A DNA stretch of 64,000 nucleotides from Zerene cesonia (lineage: Eukaryota; Arthropoda; Insecta; Lepidoptera; Pieridae): NCBI RefSeq assembly GCF_012273895.1, contig NC_052106.1:6944001-7008000 (forward strand), read 5' to 3'. Under the pieces are notes generated by a model. That model did not search any database, was not told where the DNA came from, and was given only the letters and a program-made list of their open reading frames with translations. The position numbers and the translations under genes are program-made. The number at the start of each line of letters is the position of its first letter. The stretch's first letter is position 1. Shown piece after piece: positions 38,801-49,251 of the stretch.

Positions 38801-40112
38801 TTTTGTTTTCGAATAAACTTCCATTAGCCAAGAGCATCGACATAATTAAAATGTCAGTTAAACGTCCACTCCTTTTGTTTATTATTTCCAATTAATTGAG
38901 GCATACACGCCCATTGTATTGATATATAAATAATTGATACTCAATTCATCTTAATTAACAAACATTTATACAATATCATTTATTTTAACACCGATTTAGC
39001 ACAAAACATTTTCGTATCTCCGATACCATATATTTGGGTATTAAGAATGTTAAATTTGTAGTTTTATAGCGTTCAAATTCTTTATAAACGAGTAATTTTT
39101 AAAGAATAGAAATCTCTCATATATAAAGCTATTGAATTATTAATAATGTATTATACAAATATACTCATAATCTATGTTGCAAAGAAAAATAATGACTCCT
39201 GGCTTTTGACTTAAAACTTACAAAAAAAGATAGTTATTTAGATATCTACGGATAATTAACATTTTAATTCTTTATACACTTATCAATTATTATCCTAAGA
39301 TTATGCAAACGTACTACACAACAAAACTATACATTCATAGTGATTCGTATTAATAAAGCTCTGTATTCTGTAACTTGGTTAAAATCCATTTACGTCATCG
39401 GCATATTTTTCATAGATTACTTTTTTCCCTTGAGTCTCAAGCCTCAGCCTTAATTTACGGGGCGCCCACAATACAGATGTTAAATATTCAACCATTTTAT
39501 TATCTGTTCTTCAACAAATGTGTTCCAATTTTGAATTCTCTGGCGGAAACATTAAACACTGATGAATTTTGACTTTGATTGTTGTTGTGAAATATAGAAG
39601 TATATTTAATTATCCTGGTTATCTTTTAACAGAAACTTTTTCGAGATTCAGAGGAAAAATAGCAATTTGAAATTTCGGACGCATATCATTTTAGATAAAT
39701 TATGTAACATTATAAACGCGATAGTTCGTGAGAATGTATGGATGGATATATGCTTGTTAATCTTTCCCGCAAAACAACTGATCGGTACAGAGATAGTTTA
39801 GAATGTGGCTACTGGCATAGGCTAGTTTTTACCCGGCAGCGTTACTGGTGTGGAGTAACGCTGCGAATCTTAGTTATGTTATGTTTTAGTGATTCAATGA
39901 TACAATTATTACATAGGTATATAATTGTATCTTAGAGTCATACGTAGGATAATAATGATTAATATAGTGTTTCGCATGAAATTAAAATATCCAATATTAA
40001 TTTTTTACTCATAAAACTACATCACGATATTTTCACGATGTTGTTTCACAGAACGAGTGTCGGCCGGGACAGCAGCATTCGTCTATTGAACAACGGCTCT
40101 TCGAAACTCTGA
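17691..40112 (+). CDS. CCHa1-R: CCHamide-1 receptor-like neuropeptide GPCR, 3' part (TM4 to C-terminus), six exons
   Basis: Rhodopsin-family (class A) receptor of the bombesin-receptor-like group; in insects this group binds CCHamide neuropeptides and signals from the plasma membrane. Exons: 17691-17821, 22417-22605, 35240-35343, 36716-36853, 38258-38371 and 40052-40112. All junctions are GT/AG and phases agree (1,0,0,2,2,2). They join to 245 codons plus TGA. Visible landmarks: TM4 tryptophan in IGIWLLAG; second extracellular loop cysteine in VCYPYPVEWG; PGEMQG in loop 3; RARRKVALTVLAF into TM6 with FLPTHVF; TM7 NSCVNPIALY (NPxxY type); and RKHFN/RYLFCR after it with a likely palmitoylated cysteine. 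The block from TM4 through RYLFCR matches my recollection of the Drosophila CCHa1-R. TM1-TM3 and the DRY motif are absent from the visible sequence, so the gene is 5'-partial here. CCHa2-R or a related bombesin-like receptor is the alternative. Confidence 0.88.
19643..19810. mobile_element. hAT-type MITE with perfect 8-bp target-site duplication
   Basis: A 168-bp element with 14-bp terminal inverted repeats (CAGTGGCGTAGCTA at both ends) and an unusually GC-rich, CCT/GGG-rich interior. The flanking octamer GAAATAAA is present directly on both sides (19635-19642 and 19811-19818). The 8-bp duplication and CAGNG-type ends point to hAT. No coding capacity; it lies in the receptor intron. Confidence 0.88.
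21284..21490 (-). mobile_element. Degraded GAT-tailed SINE, inverted
   Basis: On the minus strand it shows the B-box region (GGAGTTCGAGACCAGGCGAG), the GCAAGAAATTAAAT segment and the TTCGACGACATGTGACA segment of the SINE at 6969-7271. It lies in the 4.6-kb receptor intron. Confidence 0.65.
22417..22605 (+). CDS. CCHa1-R: CCHa1-R-like exon: extracellular loop 2, TM5 and start of intracellular loop 3
   Basis: The acceptor is TTTCTTTTTCAG and the donor CAG|GTAATT, phase 0 at both ends, 63 codons. It begins FLVCYPYPVEWG, containing the loop 2 cysteine expected to bond with TM3. TM5 follows (KFLVYYSMPLAVIALFYILM, with the conserved proline), then HLVLSTQNVPGEMQGTQRQ, the start of loop 3. Confidence 0.9.
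24417..24642. repeat. Palindromic repeat with invariant core, copy 1
   Basis: The left arm (24459-24503) and right arm (24597-24642) are inverted repeats of about 45 bp (AACTTTTTAACGGATTTTCA against AAATCCGTTAAAAAGTT). Between them lies the core CGCTGTAAAGTGTTCGAAAC at 24559. Confidence 0.7.
25028..25207 (-). mobile_element. Truncated Helitron-like element, family A
   Basis: Matches the interior and 5' terminus of family A (ending AATATTAGTAGGA on the plus strand) but lacks the hairpin and CTAG end. It lies in the 12.6-kb receptor intron. Confidence 0.65.
25904..26075 (+). repeat. TGTTTGTA tandem tract plus a common lepidopteran dispersed repeat
   Basis: Several repeats of TGTATGTTTGTT (25904-25951) run into AACCGACTTCTTTGGGCGCG and CGGCCAGATTTCGTTCAAAC. 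The association of the tract with this unique part suggests a single element family with a simple-repeat end. Confidence 0.5.
26850..27985. mobile_element. Mariner-type DNA transposon copy 2, interior unsequenced
   Basis: The visible arms (65 bases left, 71 right) are identical by eye to those of the copy at 12274-13409 over all shared positions, in the same orientation. They are again flanked by TA (26848-26849 and 27986-27987). Near-identity implies recent transposition and explains why assembly failed in both. Confidence 0.75.
26915..27914. other. Assembly gap (1000 N) inside mariner-type copy 2
   Basis: Second 1000-N placeholder, with the same flanking sequence as the first, in the long intron of the receptor gene. 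Confidence 0.99.
28026..28195 (+). repeat. Dispersed repeat with GGTGGTTCGCC motif
   Basis: AAGCTGGTGGTTCGCCAGGT followed by a purine-rich segment (GGGAAGGGATAAGGAAGAGA). Forty bases from the right end of mariner copy 2. Confidence 0.58.
28736..28940. repeat. Palindromic repeat with invariant core, copy 2
   Basis: The arms TTTTTAACGGATTTTAAACG and AACCCGTTAAAAAGTGTTTA pair. The core is at 28817-28837. The right flank ends TCAAACACAAGAAAATAC, also seen in copies 3 and 4. Confidence 0.7.
29171..29389 (+). mobile_element. Helitron-like element, third family
   Basis: ATATATATATAAAAAAATGA at the 5' side, and GTCCGCCGGGTCAACTAG followed by T at the 3' end. The 5' boundary is approximate. Confidence 0.5.
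29426..29512 (+). mobile_element. Fragment of the fourth dispersed family
   Basis: Inverse orientation to 6601-6785: ACTACGTAAAACAAAGTCGC, then TTTAAAACTCCACTACGGAT. Confidence 0.45.
30333..30628 (+). mobile_element. Chimeric Helitron-like element: different 5' part, family A 3' end
   Basis: Starts TCTATATATATAAAAATTAA, unlike family A. From about 30563 it is nearly identical to the family A 3' end, through the hairpin and CTAG at 30625-30628. Confidence 0.7.
31612..31695 (-). promoter_or_regulatory. Promoter-like stretch (CCAAT, GC-rich, TATA), antisense to the receptor
   Basis: On the minus strand in order: TTGATTGGTCGGGAGGAGCC (inverted CCAAT box at 31684-31691), GC-rich GCGTGCGCTTAGTGCGC, TATATAAG at 31639-31646, then a perfect 14-bp palindrome TTGCTACGTAGCAA at 31612-31625. 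No ORF follows, so this may be the end of an unrecognised mobile element. Confidence 0.25.
32677..32833 (+). mobile_element. Helitron-like element, family B
   Basis: Begins TCTATACTGATATTATAAAG and ends GGGCGGACCGCTAC, with the terminal CTAG mutated to CTAC. It lies in the 12.6-kb receptor intron. Confidence 0.65.
33819..34075 (-). repeat. Dispersed repeat, inverse orientation
   Basis: GCGAACCACCAGCTCAGTTG near 34040 and TTCTTCTTTCCAGTCGTCAA are the reverse complement of the family at 17349. Also contains GGGCCAGCTTACACCGGGAA. Confidence 0.6.
34548..34783 (+). mobile_element. Non-autonomous Helitron-like element, family A
   Basis: Starts TCCTACTAATATTATAAACG and ends with hairpin GTGAAACCGCGGAGC then CTAG. 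The 3' part has a small local duplication (GGACTTACGGACTACGGACG). Confidence 0.72.
34859..35040 (-). repeat. Dispersed repeat with CTAG-type end and GACA run
   Basis: CTAGCTGCTTCCCGCGGTTT at one end and AACTGACAGACAGACAGACT at the other. It resembles common lepidopteran non-LTR or Helitron tails; the class is unsure. Confidence 0.45.
35240..35343 (+). CDS. CCHa1-R: CCHa1-R-like exon: end of loop 3 and TM6
   Basis: The acceptor is CTTCTGTTTCAG and the donor TG|GTAAGA. The exon enters in phase 0 and leaves with two bases (TG) of a split codon. It encodes MRARRKVALTVLAFVLVFAA and then CFLPTHVFMLWFYY, the TM6 CFLP motif. The ATG at its start is an internal methionine, not a start codon. Confidence 0.9.
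35374..35536 (-). mobile_element. Helitron-like element, family B
   Basis: On the minus strand it runs from TCTATACTAATACTATAAAG to GGGGCGGACCGCTAG. It lies 30 bases inside the receptor intron that follows the TM6 exon. Confidence 0.72.
36716..36853 (+). CDS. CCHa1-R: CCHa1-R-like exon: extracellular loop 3, TM7 and helix 8
   Basis: It encodes PTAQYDFNAWWAALRIVGFC, then LSFLNSCVNPIALY and CTSGIFRKHFN. NPIALY is the TM7 NPxxY-type motif. The acceptor at CTGCTCAG (36708-36715) is inferred: the AGs ending at 36688 and 36701 would give TGA or a phase break with the preceding exon, whereas this one keeps frame. The codon split across the intron then reads TG|T (Cys). Donor is AACAG|GTGCGT. Confidence 0.85.
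38258..38371 (+). CDS. CCHa1-R: CCHa1-R-like exon: proximal cytoplasmic tail
   Basis: The acceptor is GTTACCAG and the donor AC|GTAAGT, phase 2 at both ends. It completes the arginine of RYLFCR and continues into a basic, Ser/Thr-rich tail (SLSLSTSRRLHSSRKT), typical of kinase and arrestin sites. An overlapping open frame from 38248 is a shadow, because it does not continue the receptor frame. Confidence 0.82.
39700..39852 (+). mobile_element. Degraded Helitron-like fragment
   Basis: ACATTATAAACGCGATAGTT and CTTTCCCGCAAAACAACTGA resemble the family A 5' half; the 3' terminus is lost. It lies in the last receptor intron. Confidence 0.45.
40052..40112 (+). CDS. CCHa1-R: CCHa1-R-like terminal exon: distal tail and stop
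   Basis: The acceptor is TTGTTTCACAG. The phase-2 entry completes a Thr codon, then TSVGRDSSIRLLNNGSSKL and TGA at 40110-40112. The tail is short compared with Drosophila CCHa1-R, so an alternative longer 3' end cannot be excluded, but the frame closes cleanly and a polyadenylation signal follows 113 bases later. Confidence 0.78.
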
Positions 40113-40225
40113 GAAAGGCATCGTTCGCGATCCATTGCGAACACTCCAGATTATCGTTTTAATATGTAGACCGTAAAATACTCGGATTTCATCCACGATA
40201 ATACAGCTGAATATGACTGTGTTGA

Positions 40226-40231
40226 AATAAA
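40226..40231 (+). terminator. Putative polyadenylation signal of the receptor gene
   Basis: First canonical AATAAA after the receptor stop codon. Other AATAAA-like hexamers occur further on in this AT-rich DNA, so longer 3' UTRs are possible. Confidence 0.5.
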
Positions 40232-42399
40232 CAGCTCTAACTTCTGAGCAGCACAAATATTTATTAACAGATTATAAAATGTAAGAAGATGTCAAATGTC
40301 AAAATGTCAAATAGCGACATAAGTTCGGATTCATAACAGTGTCGTGTTGTGACGTGATGCATCAGAGATTTATTGAAATCGAATTGTGTCACTATGCTAA
40401 TGTAATAACGTTAAAAATGCAAAAAAATATATCTGATGGTTCATAACACAACACGGACCAAACACGGAGACAGGTTATGTTATAAATTAATTTTAATTGT
40501 GTAAAAAATTAATGACGCAGTTACCTGCGATGCACAGTAACATATAAAAAATAATTTATAAGTTATATACGAATAATACATAAATAAATAGAGCTATTCA
40601 ATCAATAAAAAATATGCGTCAAACGCAAAATCTTTCTTGATTAATTCAATATAAGTAAGGAAACTCCATTCCATTAGTTTCATAACTAAGTGTTGTGAAA
40701 CTTATGGAAGCTGAAACATAGTGGAAATTGGTTTTTAACGTTTAAATAAAATTGATGTCGTGATTAATAAGTGGTTTGCATTAAATGTACGAATAATCGT
40801 GTACCATTGTCGGTGGCACCAAAAACGTGGGAAACCACAATGCACACAAACTTTGATTACCGTAATGTGTGGTTTAACTTTTTTACGATGTATTTGTTTT
40901 TTTTTTTTTAGCAAATACTGTAACAAATCGCACAAATATTCTGAGTATATCCACTGAATTTGAGGATGCTAAGTAATTTAATTGATTTGTAATTATACAT
41001 ATTTAAGTCTGTAAATACTTACCATAGAAGTTAAATATTTATTTTCATATAGGTAGTTCAAACGAGAATATACTATATACATCACTAAAATATGTACATC
41101 CACAGTACAGCTCATAGTATCCGTATTAAAATCTTACATTTTAATCCAATACATAATCCATAGACAAGCTTATGCGTGAAAGCGCGCATACGTATAATAC
41201 CCATAGACAAACATTTTCGTCGTGTTTATAATTTGATACAATAAAGTATGTATTATAAAAATTATCATCATTGTATCGTATACTTTTTAAGAATTACATT
41301 GTATTCACAATTTACCTGGAATGCTGTAAATAGTATGTGTAGATTATATTTATAGATAAGGTTATGAATATACCAAAGATTGTACATAATTTGTAATAGA
41401 TACGTGCAGTTTGAGGCGCTTGAAATGTATGCGTCACTCTTCATTTGTTTATATCATTCTTATATTTATATTCATATCACAATACTCGTACGCATTTATA
41501 TGCGTGAAAAAAGGTTTTACAATACTTTAATTTAACTAATATGACATAACAGATCATTTGCTTATCTCAAGCATTGTTTTAAACTTTAGTAATATATTTT
41601 TCTATAGTTAGTATAGAGATAACAAACATCCATAAAATACATACGAACGAAATTTATTTATAAAATAATTTTAAATTTTGTATAAAAACTACTATTAGAA
41701 GAAATTTTCTTAGTGAATATATATAAATAGATATAAGATATCTCGGATGTAGCAAAAGTAATGCTAATTAAATTAAACTGTAATAAAAAAATTGTGTAAC
41801 ATAATATTTTCGTGTATTATAAATTGTCACTGTTAGGTTCCTGAATTGAATTTACTGTCTGTCAGCGAAACAATGAAATATAAAGATATAAATTTATTTA
41901 CTTTTTATTTCCCCTCCATGTCTCCTTATCTGTATTTGTACATTAAATTAATTATTTATGTGCTCCTCTTATTGTCTTACGAAAGTATTTTTATATACTT
42001 CTGCTATTTAAAATAATCTACACAGAGGCATCATATCATATCATCAGATACGAACGTTTAGTGATTAATTATTACTACGGATATATTATTACAACGTTTA
42101 TTCTTTGTTTATTTAAACTGATAAAATTAAACAAAGTTTCCTTATCTTCCTTTTTAACCTTTACACCTAAAACCAAAACCTTCATATTGTCATATGAATT
42201 TATAACCTGAATTTTACTCGGCTACTCCAAACAGCGAATTGAAAAAAAAAATACTGTGACATATAGATTAAGAAACCTTGCTCCCAAACTAGGATTCCCT
42301 GTGTCGTGGGAACAAGTTTCTTCCGGTTAGGTATACATTTTATTCTTTAAAAACGAGCCATAAGCACGTATTAATGGTACCATCTTCTTTTATGTTATT

Positions 42400-42725
42400 G
42401 GAAGATATATGAGCAGACGCTTTGCCTGGTGGAAAGCAGATGCGCCGCCCATAGGCATAGGTGTTGCCTACCAGAAAGGCAAAGGACAGGCACATGATAT
42501 AAAGGGGTCAAAGGAGAAGGTAGAAAACGCAAATAAATAAAGAGGTAATCCGTGAGAAATCTTTAAACTTTTATAGACAATTCTCTTAAAAGACTTCAAA
42601 TGGTTAACTGCAAGAAATCCAGTTGAAGGTAAGTCGTTCCGTAGTTTAGACGCCCGAGGTAAAAAGCTACGCATAAAGCGCCCCGTTGTCGTTCCAGCCT
42701 TGCGAATCCAGCTGGTGAAGGTGGT
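42400..42725 (-). pseudogene. C-terminal remnant of a jockey/CR1-like LINE reverse transcriptase ORF
   Basis: The minus strand reads KAGTTTGRFMRSFLPRASKL and continues RNDLPSTGFLAVNHLKSF, the pattern of LINE ORF2 C-termini (SFLPRxxxLWNxLP..F). Only this end is present. The downstream segment with GGTAGGCAACACCTATGCCT resembles a lepidopteran LINE 3' end. No reverse-transcriptase domain remains. Confidence 0.7.
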
Positions 42726-44808
42726 ATAGAATTATGGCGAAACGTGCGGCGAAATGACAGCCAACGAAATCAATAAACATGAATATATATATTTTTTTAT
42801 GTAGGTATTATTTTAATGGTAACAAACGAGCAAAGATGTAATAAAACGATAAATTGCACCCTTAATCACGTCTACAATAATAGCGAAAATTATTGTTTAT
42901 TATTGTTCCATTTTAAATACGCAATAAATGAGTATTATTCAATACAATAAACGAGTTTTATTATAATTGGCAATACCCATTTCTCTCCTGCGGGAACAAT
43001 ACCTATTCTGTACCCTGACTACAATACTTCAGATATTTCCACGGACGCGATTGTGTGCGGAATTTTGAATAAAAACAAAAGTTTTATTCTAATTTGTTTT
43101 TCGTGAACTCCAGTTAGCTTAGATTTCTCTCTCCTAACTTATATTGCATGTGATAAATATTAGACTATTTGAATATTTTCATTAATTATACCATGCGTCT
43201 TAACGAATCCAACGCCCAAATAGTTTATAATATTCATATCAAAATATCACTTACGTGAAAAAATATATGTCGTTAAAGCAAAAAAATGTATGAAGATATT
43301 TATTGCTGTGTTATAATTTTTACAAGTTTATAGAAATATGATAACGATATCTATATGTGATATAATGGGTTGTAGATGTCTTGAGATAAGTCTTTAAAAA
43401 TCAATAAAAGGCTGCTAAATAAGTTTTTGTTAAAATAAATACAGTCTGAGTAAAACGTGGAAAATAAAATAAATGTGTGGATAATTGTTACAAAAATTTC
43501 TACGTTTAATTAATTACGTCATATTAATTATTTTTGTAAGGGAAAGAATTAATTAGAGAGTTAGATAGTATGGTGCTATATTTCATAATAATATTACACT
43601 TGTAGGATACCGACTTTCATATTGGGATCTACCTGGATTTTTTTTTGTTTGGGGTTTGTGTAATTTTTTTGTTTTTAATTTTAACACAAAATCTAATGTC
43701 TCTTTTTCAAAAATTATTCCACTATTACAATAGCATATTCACCGAGTTATATACTTTTTGCCATTTGCTTTATTCATGAAATATCATTCTTTGTTGACTA
43801 TGCGCCTGAAATATAATATTAAAATGAAATATATTTCACGCGCGGAATAAACGCCGCTTTCAGTTAATATTTGTACAATTTCCAACAATACAATTAATTC
43901 ATAGATACTTAGTGCTAAAAGCCTCAATCAAACTGACTTTGAAGGTTCCTCGCATCCACTAATCTAGAGGGATACGATAATACAATTATGAGCGCTTCCG
44001 AGGACAATACAAATCGACAGACCTGTGACGTCATCACATGCCAGCACGAACCTTGCCCATTCCTGAACGTCAGTTATTTAATAATTTCATAGGATTTGGC
44101 CTACTTCCATATTATAAAGATGGGAATTATAAAATTTTATGTTATTCATGAAAAATGTTAAAAGGCGCTTTTCAGGCAATTATTATTTATGCAATAACTT
44201 ATTCGAAATCATTATCACTATTTTTTTTATCCAAGTAGAGGTTCTATGTCTAAAAATCTTAAACATATTGTTTTGTATCGTACAAACAATATCACATAAT
44301 AAGACTTCAAGTGATCACAGACGTTCAAAACCGATCAAAGCATAAAAGGGCGCAGAGTTTTTCCGAAACCCAAACTTTCCATTATCTATATTGGAATCAC
44401 TAAATAAAACGACCTCACCCACATTAGAGCAAATACAACCTCTTCTAATCTAATTGCTTGTATTTCCGAACAAAAATCGGGAACCACTTAATTGAACAAA
44501 GTTTTTTCGCTATAGGTATCTCTTAGGGCGTCATTTAAATGTAGGCCACGTTCAATCTTCCTCTTTGTTAAGTTACGTCATTATTCAACTTAGAATATAC
44601 TTAGCTTGGACTTGAGACCTTATTTTTAGCACTTTCGTAAAAGGAAATTGAGTGGAAGTTATAAATAGGTTTTCGATGAAGCTCTGTTTTAAAATGAACA
44701 GCGTAATTATAAATTATACATTTTCGACTGAGAAATTAAGAAGAATATTGTATATTTTCCTTAAAACGTAATCTACGGATTCTATCATTTCTTTAGTAGA
44801 AAGTATTC

Positions 44809-44987
44809 GGAAATTAAAGACTTTTTAATGGATTCTTAATTCGATTTCATTCATCATATTATCTTTTCTCAGTCTCCAACTTACTACGCTGTAAAGTGTT
44901 CGAAACGCTGGGTTAAATAATATAATGAAAAAAAATTAAAAAGTCTTTAATTTCTAAACTCACATAAATCAAACACAAGAAAATACT
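44809..44987. repeat. Palindromic repeat with invariant core, copy 3
   Basis: The arms AAATTAAAGACTTTTTAATG and ATTAAAAAGTCTTTAATTT pair. Core at 44887-44907. More diverged around the core than copies 1 and 2. Confidence 0.68.
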
Positions 44988-45276
44988 ACATTTTCTTTAT
45001 TTTTCGGTCACACATCAAAATCACTTCTAACACAAAATTACTTAGAAACTTCATTGTAGACTATACGAATTGAGATTTATTACTTAAACGTAAATAAAAG
45101 CTTGTCTTTATATTAAACTATTTAGGCTTAATATAAAAACACCTTTTTTATTAGATTTTACTATAGACAAAACAACAAAATTGTCGCGACGATACACAGA
45201 CTTCTAAAATAACACAAATAAGTCTGCCAACGAAGGCAACAACAAAATTAATTTATTTAAAACCATTATTTTGTGC

Positions 45277-45498
45277 CTAACACCATTCACCAGCTGCCTC
45301 ACTAGTCTTCATTACTCGTATATAAGGCACACTAATTAAATTATGTACTAACTTCGCTAATTCACTCAGTATTGTCGACTTATGGATGCAAAAGTTTATA
45401 ATTCTCTCCGTGAAATATGTAGGCTTTTTACGGTTTGTTAAGTAAGATTTGATATCTATTTTACTCTTTTTTTTTGAACAAACTTTGTCTTCAGACAT
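45277..45498 (-). CDS. Candidate 73-aa small protein, unrecognised (weak)
   Basis: Open frame starting MSEDKVCSKKKSKIDIKSYL, lysine-rich for about 30 residues and then an amphipathic-looking stretch (STILSELAKLVHNLISV), ending AAGEWC. An AATAAA lies about 25-30 bases after the stop on the same strand. I see no signal peptide, no membrane segment and no known domain. In AT-rich DNA a frame of this length is not significant by itself. Confidence 0.2.
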   Translation of the reverse strand: MSEDKVCSKKKSKIDIKSYLTNRKKPTYFTERIINFCIHKSTILSELAKLVHNLISVPYIRVMKTSEAAGEWC

Positions 45499-47706
45499 TG
45501 CAACTTATTTATTAAAATTAGTATTATATGATAATTTAACTATCTTTTCGTTATTGCTGGACAATCACTGCTTAATCAAAAGTAATATTTCTTTATTTTT
45601 AATTTTATTTGATAAATTACGTTTTAAGTGATATAAATATATCAAACTTGATAGGTACAAACTTTAAATAAACAAAATCAATGCACTTACAAACCCAGAA
45701 CTAACCTCTTGTATTGAATATAAAATATAATTAGCCATAACCAGATAATTTTTATAATGAAATATGCCGACCTGGTGTTGTCAGTGAAAATTAATCTATT
45801 CGGGTCTCTGTGACTACGTAATTTATAGCACTTTAATTTAAACGAACACATGCGTTGGATAACGTCACGATAACGCTATGAATTCTTCAAATTGGTTTAA
45901 TTATGTCTCATACCTAAAGACCAACATACAAACTTTGTACGTTAGAATATATTATTTTATTCAAGACCAGTTATAAATATAAATTTCCACATTATCTCCA
46001 AAACCTTATAACACCAACCTTAAAACTCTGCAATGAACACTAATTGTTCATTAGATCGAATGCCATCAGGTCTGTTTGAATTTTGATTGGTCAAACGCTA
46101 CGTAGGGATCCGGAACGCTTACCAAAGTTTGCATTGGATTGTTATCCATAGGGAAAACATAAGCGTCGTAGTTTAAAGCTAACCTGATCATCGACTGCAG
46201 TGAAATGTCAATTGGAAAATACTGGAGCGAGACTGGGGTTCATTGTGCAAAATTTATTTAAATGCCTTAAGACTTTAAGTAGTAACATCTTTGGTCTCAC
46301 ATGTTGGGCTGTATCCTGTCAAATAACACAGTCTGTGTGCTGCAGAAATATAATATTCTCGGCTTTTTTCTTATGCGATACAAACCTAATAACTATAATC
46401 ATGGCATGTATTAAAGTATTAAACTGTATACAGTTTACATAATGTCAAATTACATCACAGTAAAATATAGTTTCCCTTATTTCTTACTTTCCATTTACTT
46501 ATCTATTTATTACTAAAACATGTCGATTTATTAAGGGCTTTAAATTCAAAATTACTGTATTCTGTTAAATTAACTTTATGAAGAAAATCGTCGCAGAGTG
46601 GAATTTTCCTCCTGATCACTATCTAAAACTTCGACCAATTTCCAAAGGTCCGTCTACTGATAATATTTATCCTCTTCGTACTGCTAGGCAATCTTTACCT
46701 TGCACTCTGGCGTTCCTTTACAATAGACCAAGCTTCAGTCAATCTGCGCTAATTTGGGCGTCTCTAGGTAATAGATTGCTCCAAGAGCTAATAAGATTAG
46801 ATTTAATCTTCTTGTGACCCTATTTATAAACGACTTCTCAATGAAAAATGTAGGTGTGAGTGTGGCCAGCAGCAACTATATATACCCACAAAAACACGAT
46901 TAGATTAGAGAATGATTAATCAATAGTTTATTGAAAGAAACAACGATTTGTATCAATACAATCTTTTCATAGCTAACTATCATCTAGCAACCTACCGACA
47001 TTCACGATAATCAGCGACTGCGATACTTTAACGACAATTTACATGCTCGCGTTAAAGAACTAATATGGGAGAAGGAAATAGGTAAATGAATGTATTATGG
47101 GAGTTATAGTACTTGTATTTATTATTCTGTGGTTATAGTAGCTGTTCCTTAATATATGTTTATTCACACGCATTCATACTCATATAAATATTCAAGCTAT
47201 ATATTTATTGTACGTATTATATATACATTCAAAGAAACTATTAAATTCATACGCATCACCGTCATTTACTAATATGAAACTGTAGGTTATATATACGTTA
47301 CGAAGTATTGGTATACGACAAATAAAGATTCATATTAAAAGAAGTATCAATCCGGTTCGTACAGTGGTTATATAATGAAATTATTTTTTATTCATTAATT
47401 AAAAAGTGTTTCACATATTATATCGATATAACTAGGAGTAAGTAAACATAGATATGAGTAATATAAAATTATTCTCCATTTATATACGTACACCAAATAT
47501 AGGAATTTCTTTTAAATAAACTAGAAGTCATAAAAGTAATGTTTGAATCCATTTCAATGCCAAAGAAACAAATATCGTTGCTACAAAAGAGTGGCTGCTC
47601 GTAAAGCCAATATGAAGTTAAACTGTGTTTATATTGACTTTAGAGTCATCTTCTTATTGTTTGTTAAATATTAAAACCCTTTTTTTGTTACAAGATGGAC
47701 CCACCT

Positions 47707-47922
<216 letters not shown>

Positions 47923-48039
47923 GACAATATAATATAAGACATTTCTAGTTCTATAATCTGCATAGCAATGAATTTCATTGATTTGTAACAAGTCATATAA
48001 TATAAAGAAGAAACTAAGTGTGCTGTTCTGTTAGTTATG

Positions 48040-48326
48040 TTATGGGCCAACTCCGGCGAAGTACCACACCCCCACAGAAAACCGGCGTGAAATAGTAGCA
48101 GGTTATTTTTTTTCGTACGGTGAGTGAGATATCCGGAGAGCAGTTACCATTTCCCCACCCTTCTCAGTCCATTCCTTCTTTCCAGTCGTCAACCCTTTCC
48201 TTATCCCTTTCCCCTCAAAATGTGCACAGAGCATACGCTGGCCACTACCTCTGTGAATGTTCATGGGCGGTGGTGATTTCTTCTCATCAGGCGAACCTCC
48301 AGCTCAGTTGCCCGCTTATGTATATA
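48040..48326 (-). repeat. Dispersed repeat, inverse orientation, near complete
   Basis: Shares GGGCCAA/GCCGGAGA.., CCTTCTTTCCAGTCGTCAAC and GCGAACCTCCAGCTCAGTTG segments with 33819-34075. The open frame at 48120-48386 lies inside it and is not a gene. Confidence 0.6.
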
Positions 48327-49225
48327 ATTTACAGCAATATATCATATGAGAAATACGGAAAATTCAAAATCTTTAGATTTAAGTAGAACGTCTTTTCATT
48401 TATGAGTCTTTTTGGTAACATAATTTTTAAATTTAAAACGGCTAAACGACTTTCAATCATTATAAGTTACTCAGATTGATTTCCGCTTGGATTTACAAAA
48501 TATAATATGCAAGAAAAATCATCTATCTACACGGGCGGAGCCGGATGTTATAATATCCATAGCCATCTTATATTATATATAATATAAGACTTCTTTTTAT
48601 AAAAAAGAAGTTTTACATTTCAAAAATAAGCGTTTTCTAAAAGCATAGATAATTTCAGCCTTAAAAGTCCAATGTCCGAAATTAATCATTCATCCTGTCA
48701 CAAGTGACAAGCCATGAAAAAAATGTGCAACTATAACACCTAGTCTCAAAGGCAGTCTTTATCTTACGAGCATAAAGTTTTTGGGAGAAGTTTCAATGTT
48801 CGGTATTTAGGCTGAACGGTCGACTTTCTCGAAAGGTCTACAAACTTCGAATTCCCAAGCTGCTTCGAAATCCCTTTAAACACTCGTCCAGACTTTTATT
48901 TCTTCGTACACTTTTAGTGTTAACAAAAGTGACTTTTACATGTTTTCATAAATAAAAGAACGGACTAGGTACAGTATAAATGAAAAACGATGTTGCCACA
49001 GCACATTAGCATTTACATCGTATACAATTTTGTAGATCTGCTAAAGTTTTACGTGGTGGCGTTAGGCGAGCACTGTAGGCGAATAGAGGAAAATGAGCAA
49101 ACATTTAAAAATAACAAAAGTCTACATTAGATTATATAAATTGTTAAATTTATTGCTTCCACTTCTAAATAAAACCACGTCACAAATTTACCTTCATATT
49201 TAAAGTAGGAATTTCTGTCATTTTT

Positions 49226-49251
49226 CCATTCTATTCTATTCTATTCTATTT
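49226..49251. repeat. (TTCTA)n pentanucleotide microsatellite
   Basis: About five TTCTA units. Confidence 0.8.

Larger units (their letters stand above)
36854..40051 (+). other. Introns flanking the cytoplasmic-tail exon
   Basis: 36854-38257 and 38372-40051 apart from the exon at 38258-38371. AT-rich. Contains one degraded Helitron-like piece. An unrecognised 63-codon frame at 37593-37784 has no supporting features. Confidence 0.7.

Noticed and set aside
40100..40112. Receptor ends in Ser-Lys-Leu, a peroxisomal PTS1 tripeptide
   Set aside because: The protein is a seven-helix membrane receptor, so a matrix import signal is most likely coincidental.
46578..46817. 79-codon plus-strand frame
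   Set aside because: No recognisable domain, no splice or polyadenylation support; expected by chance in 64 kb.
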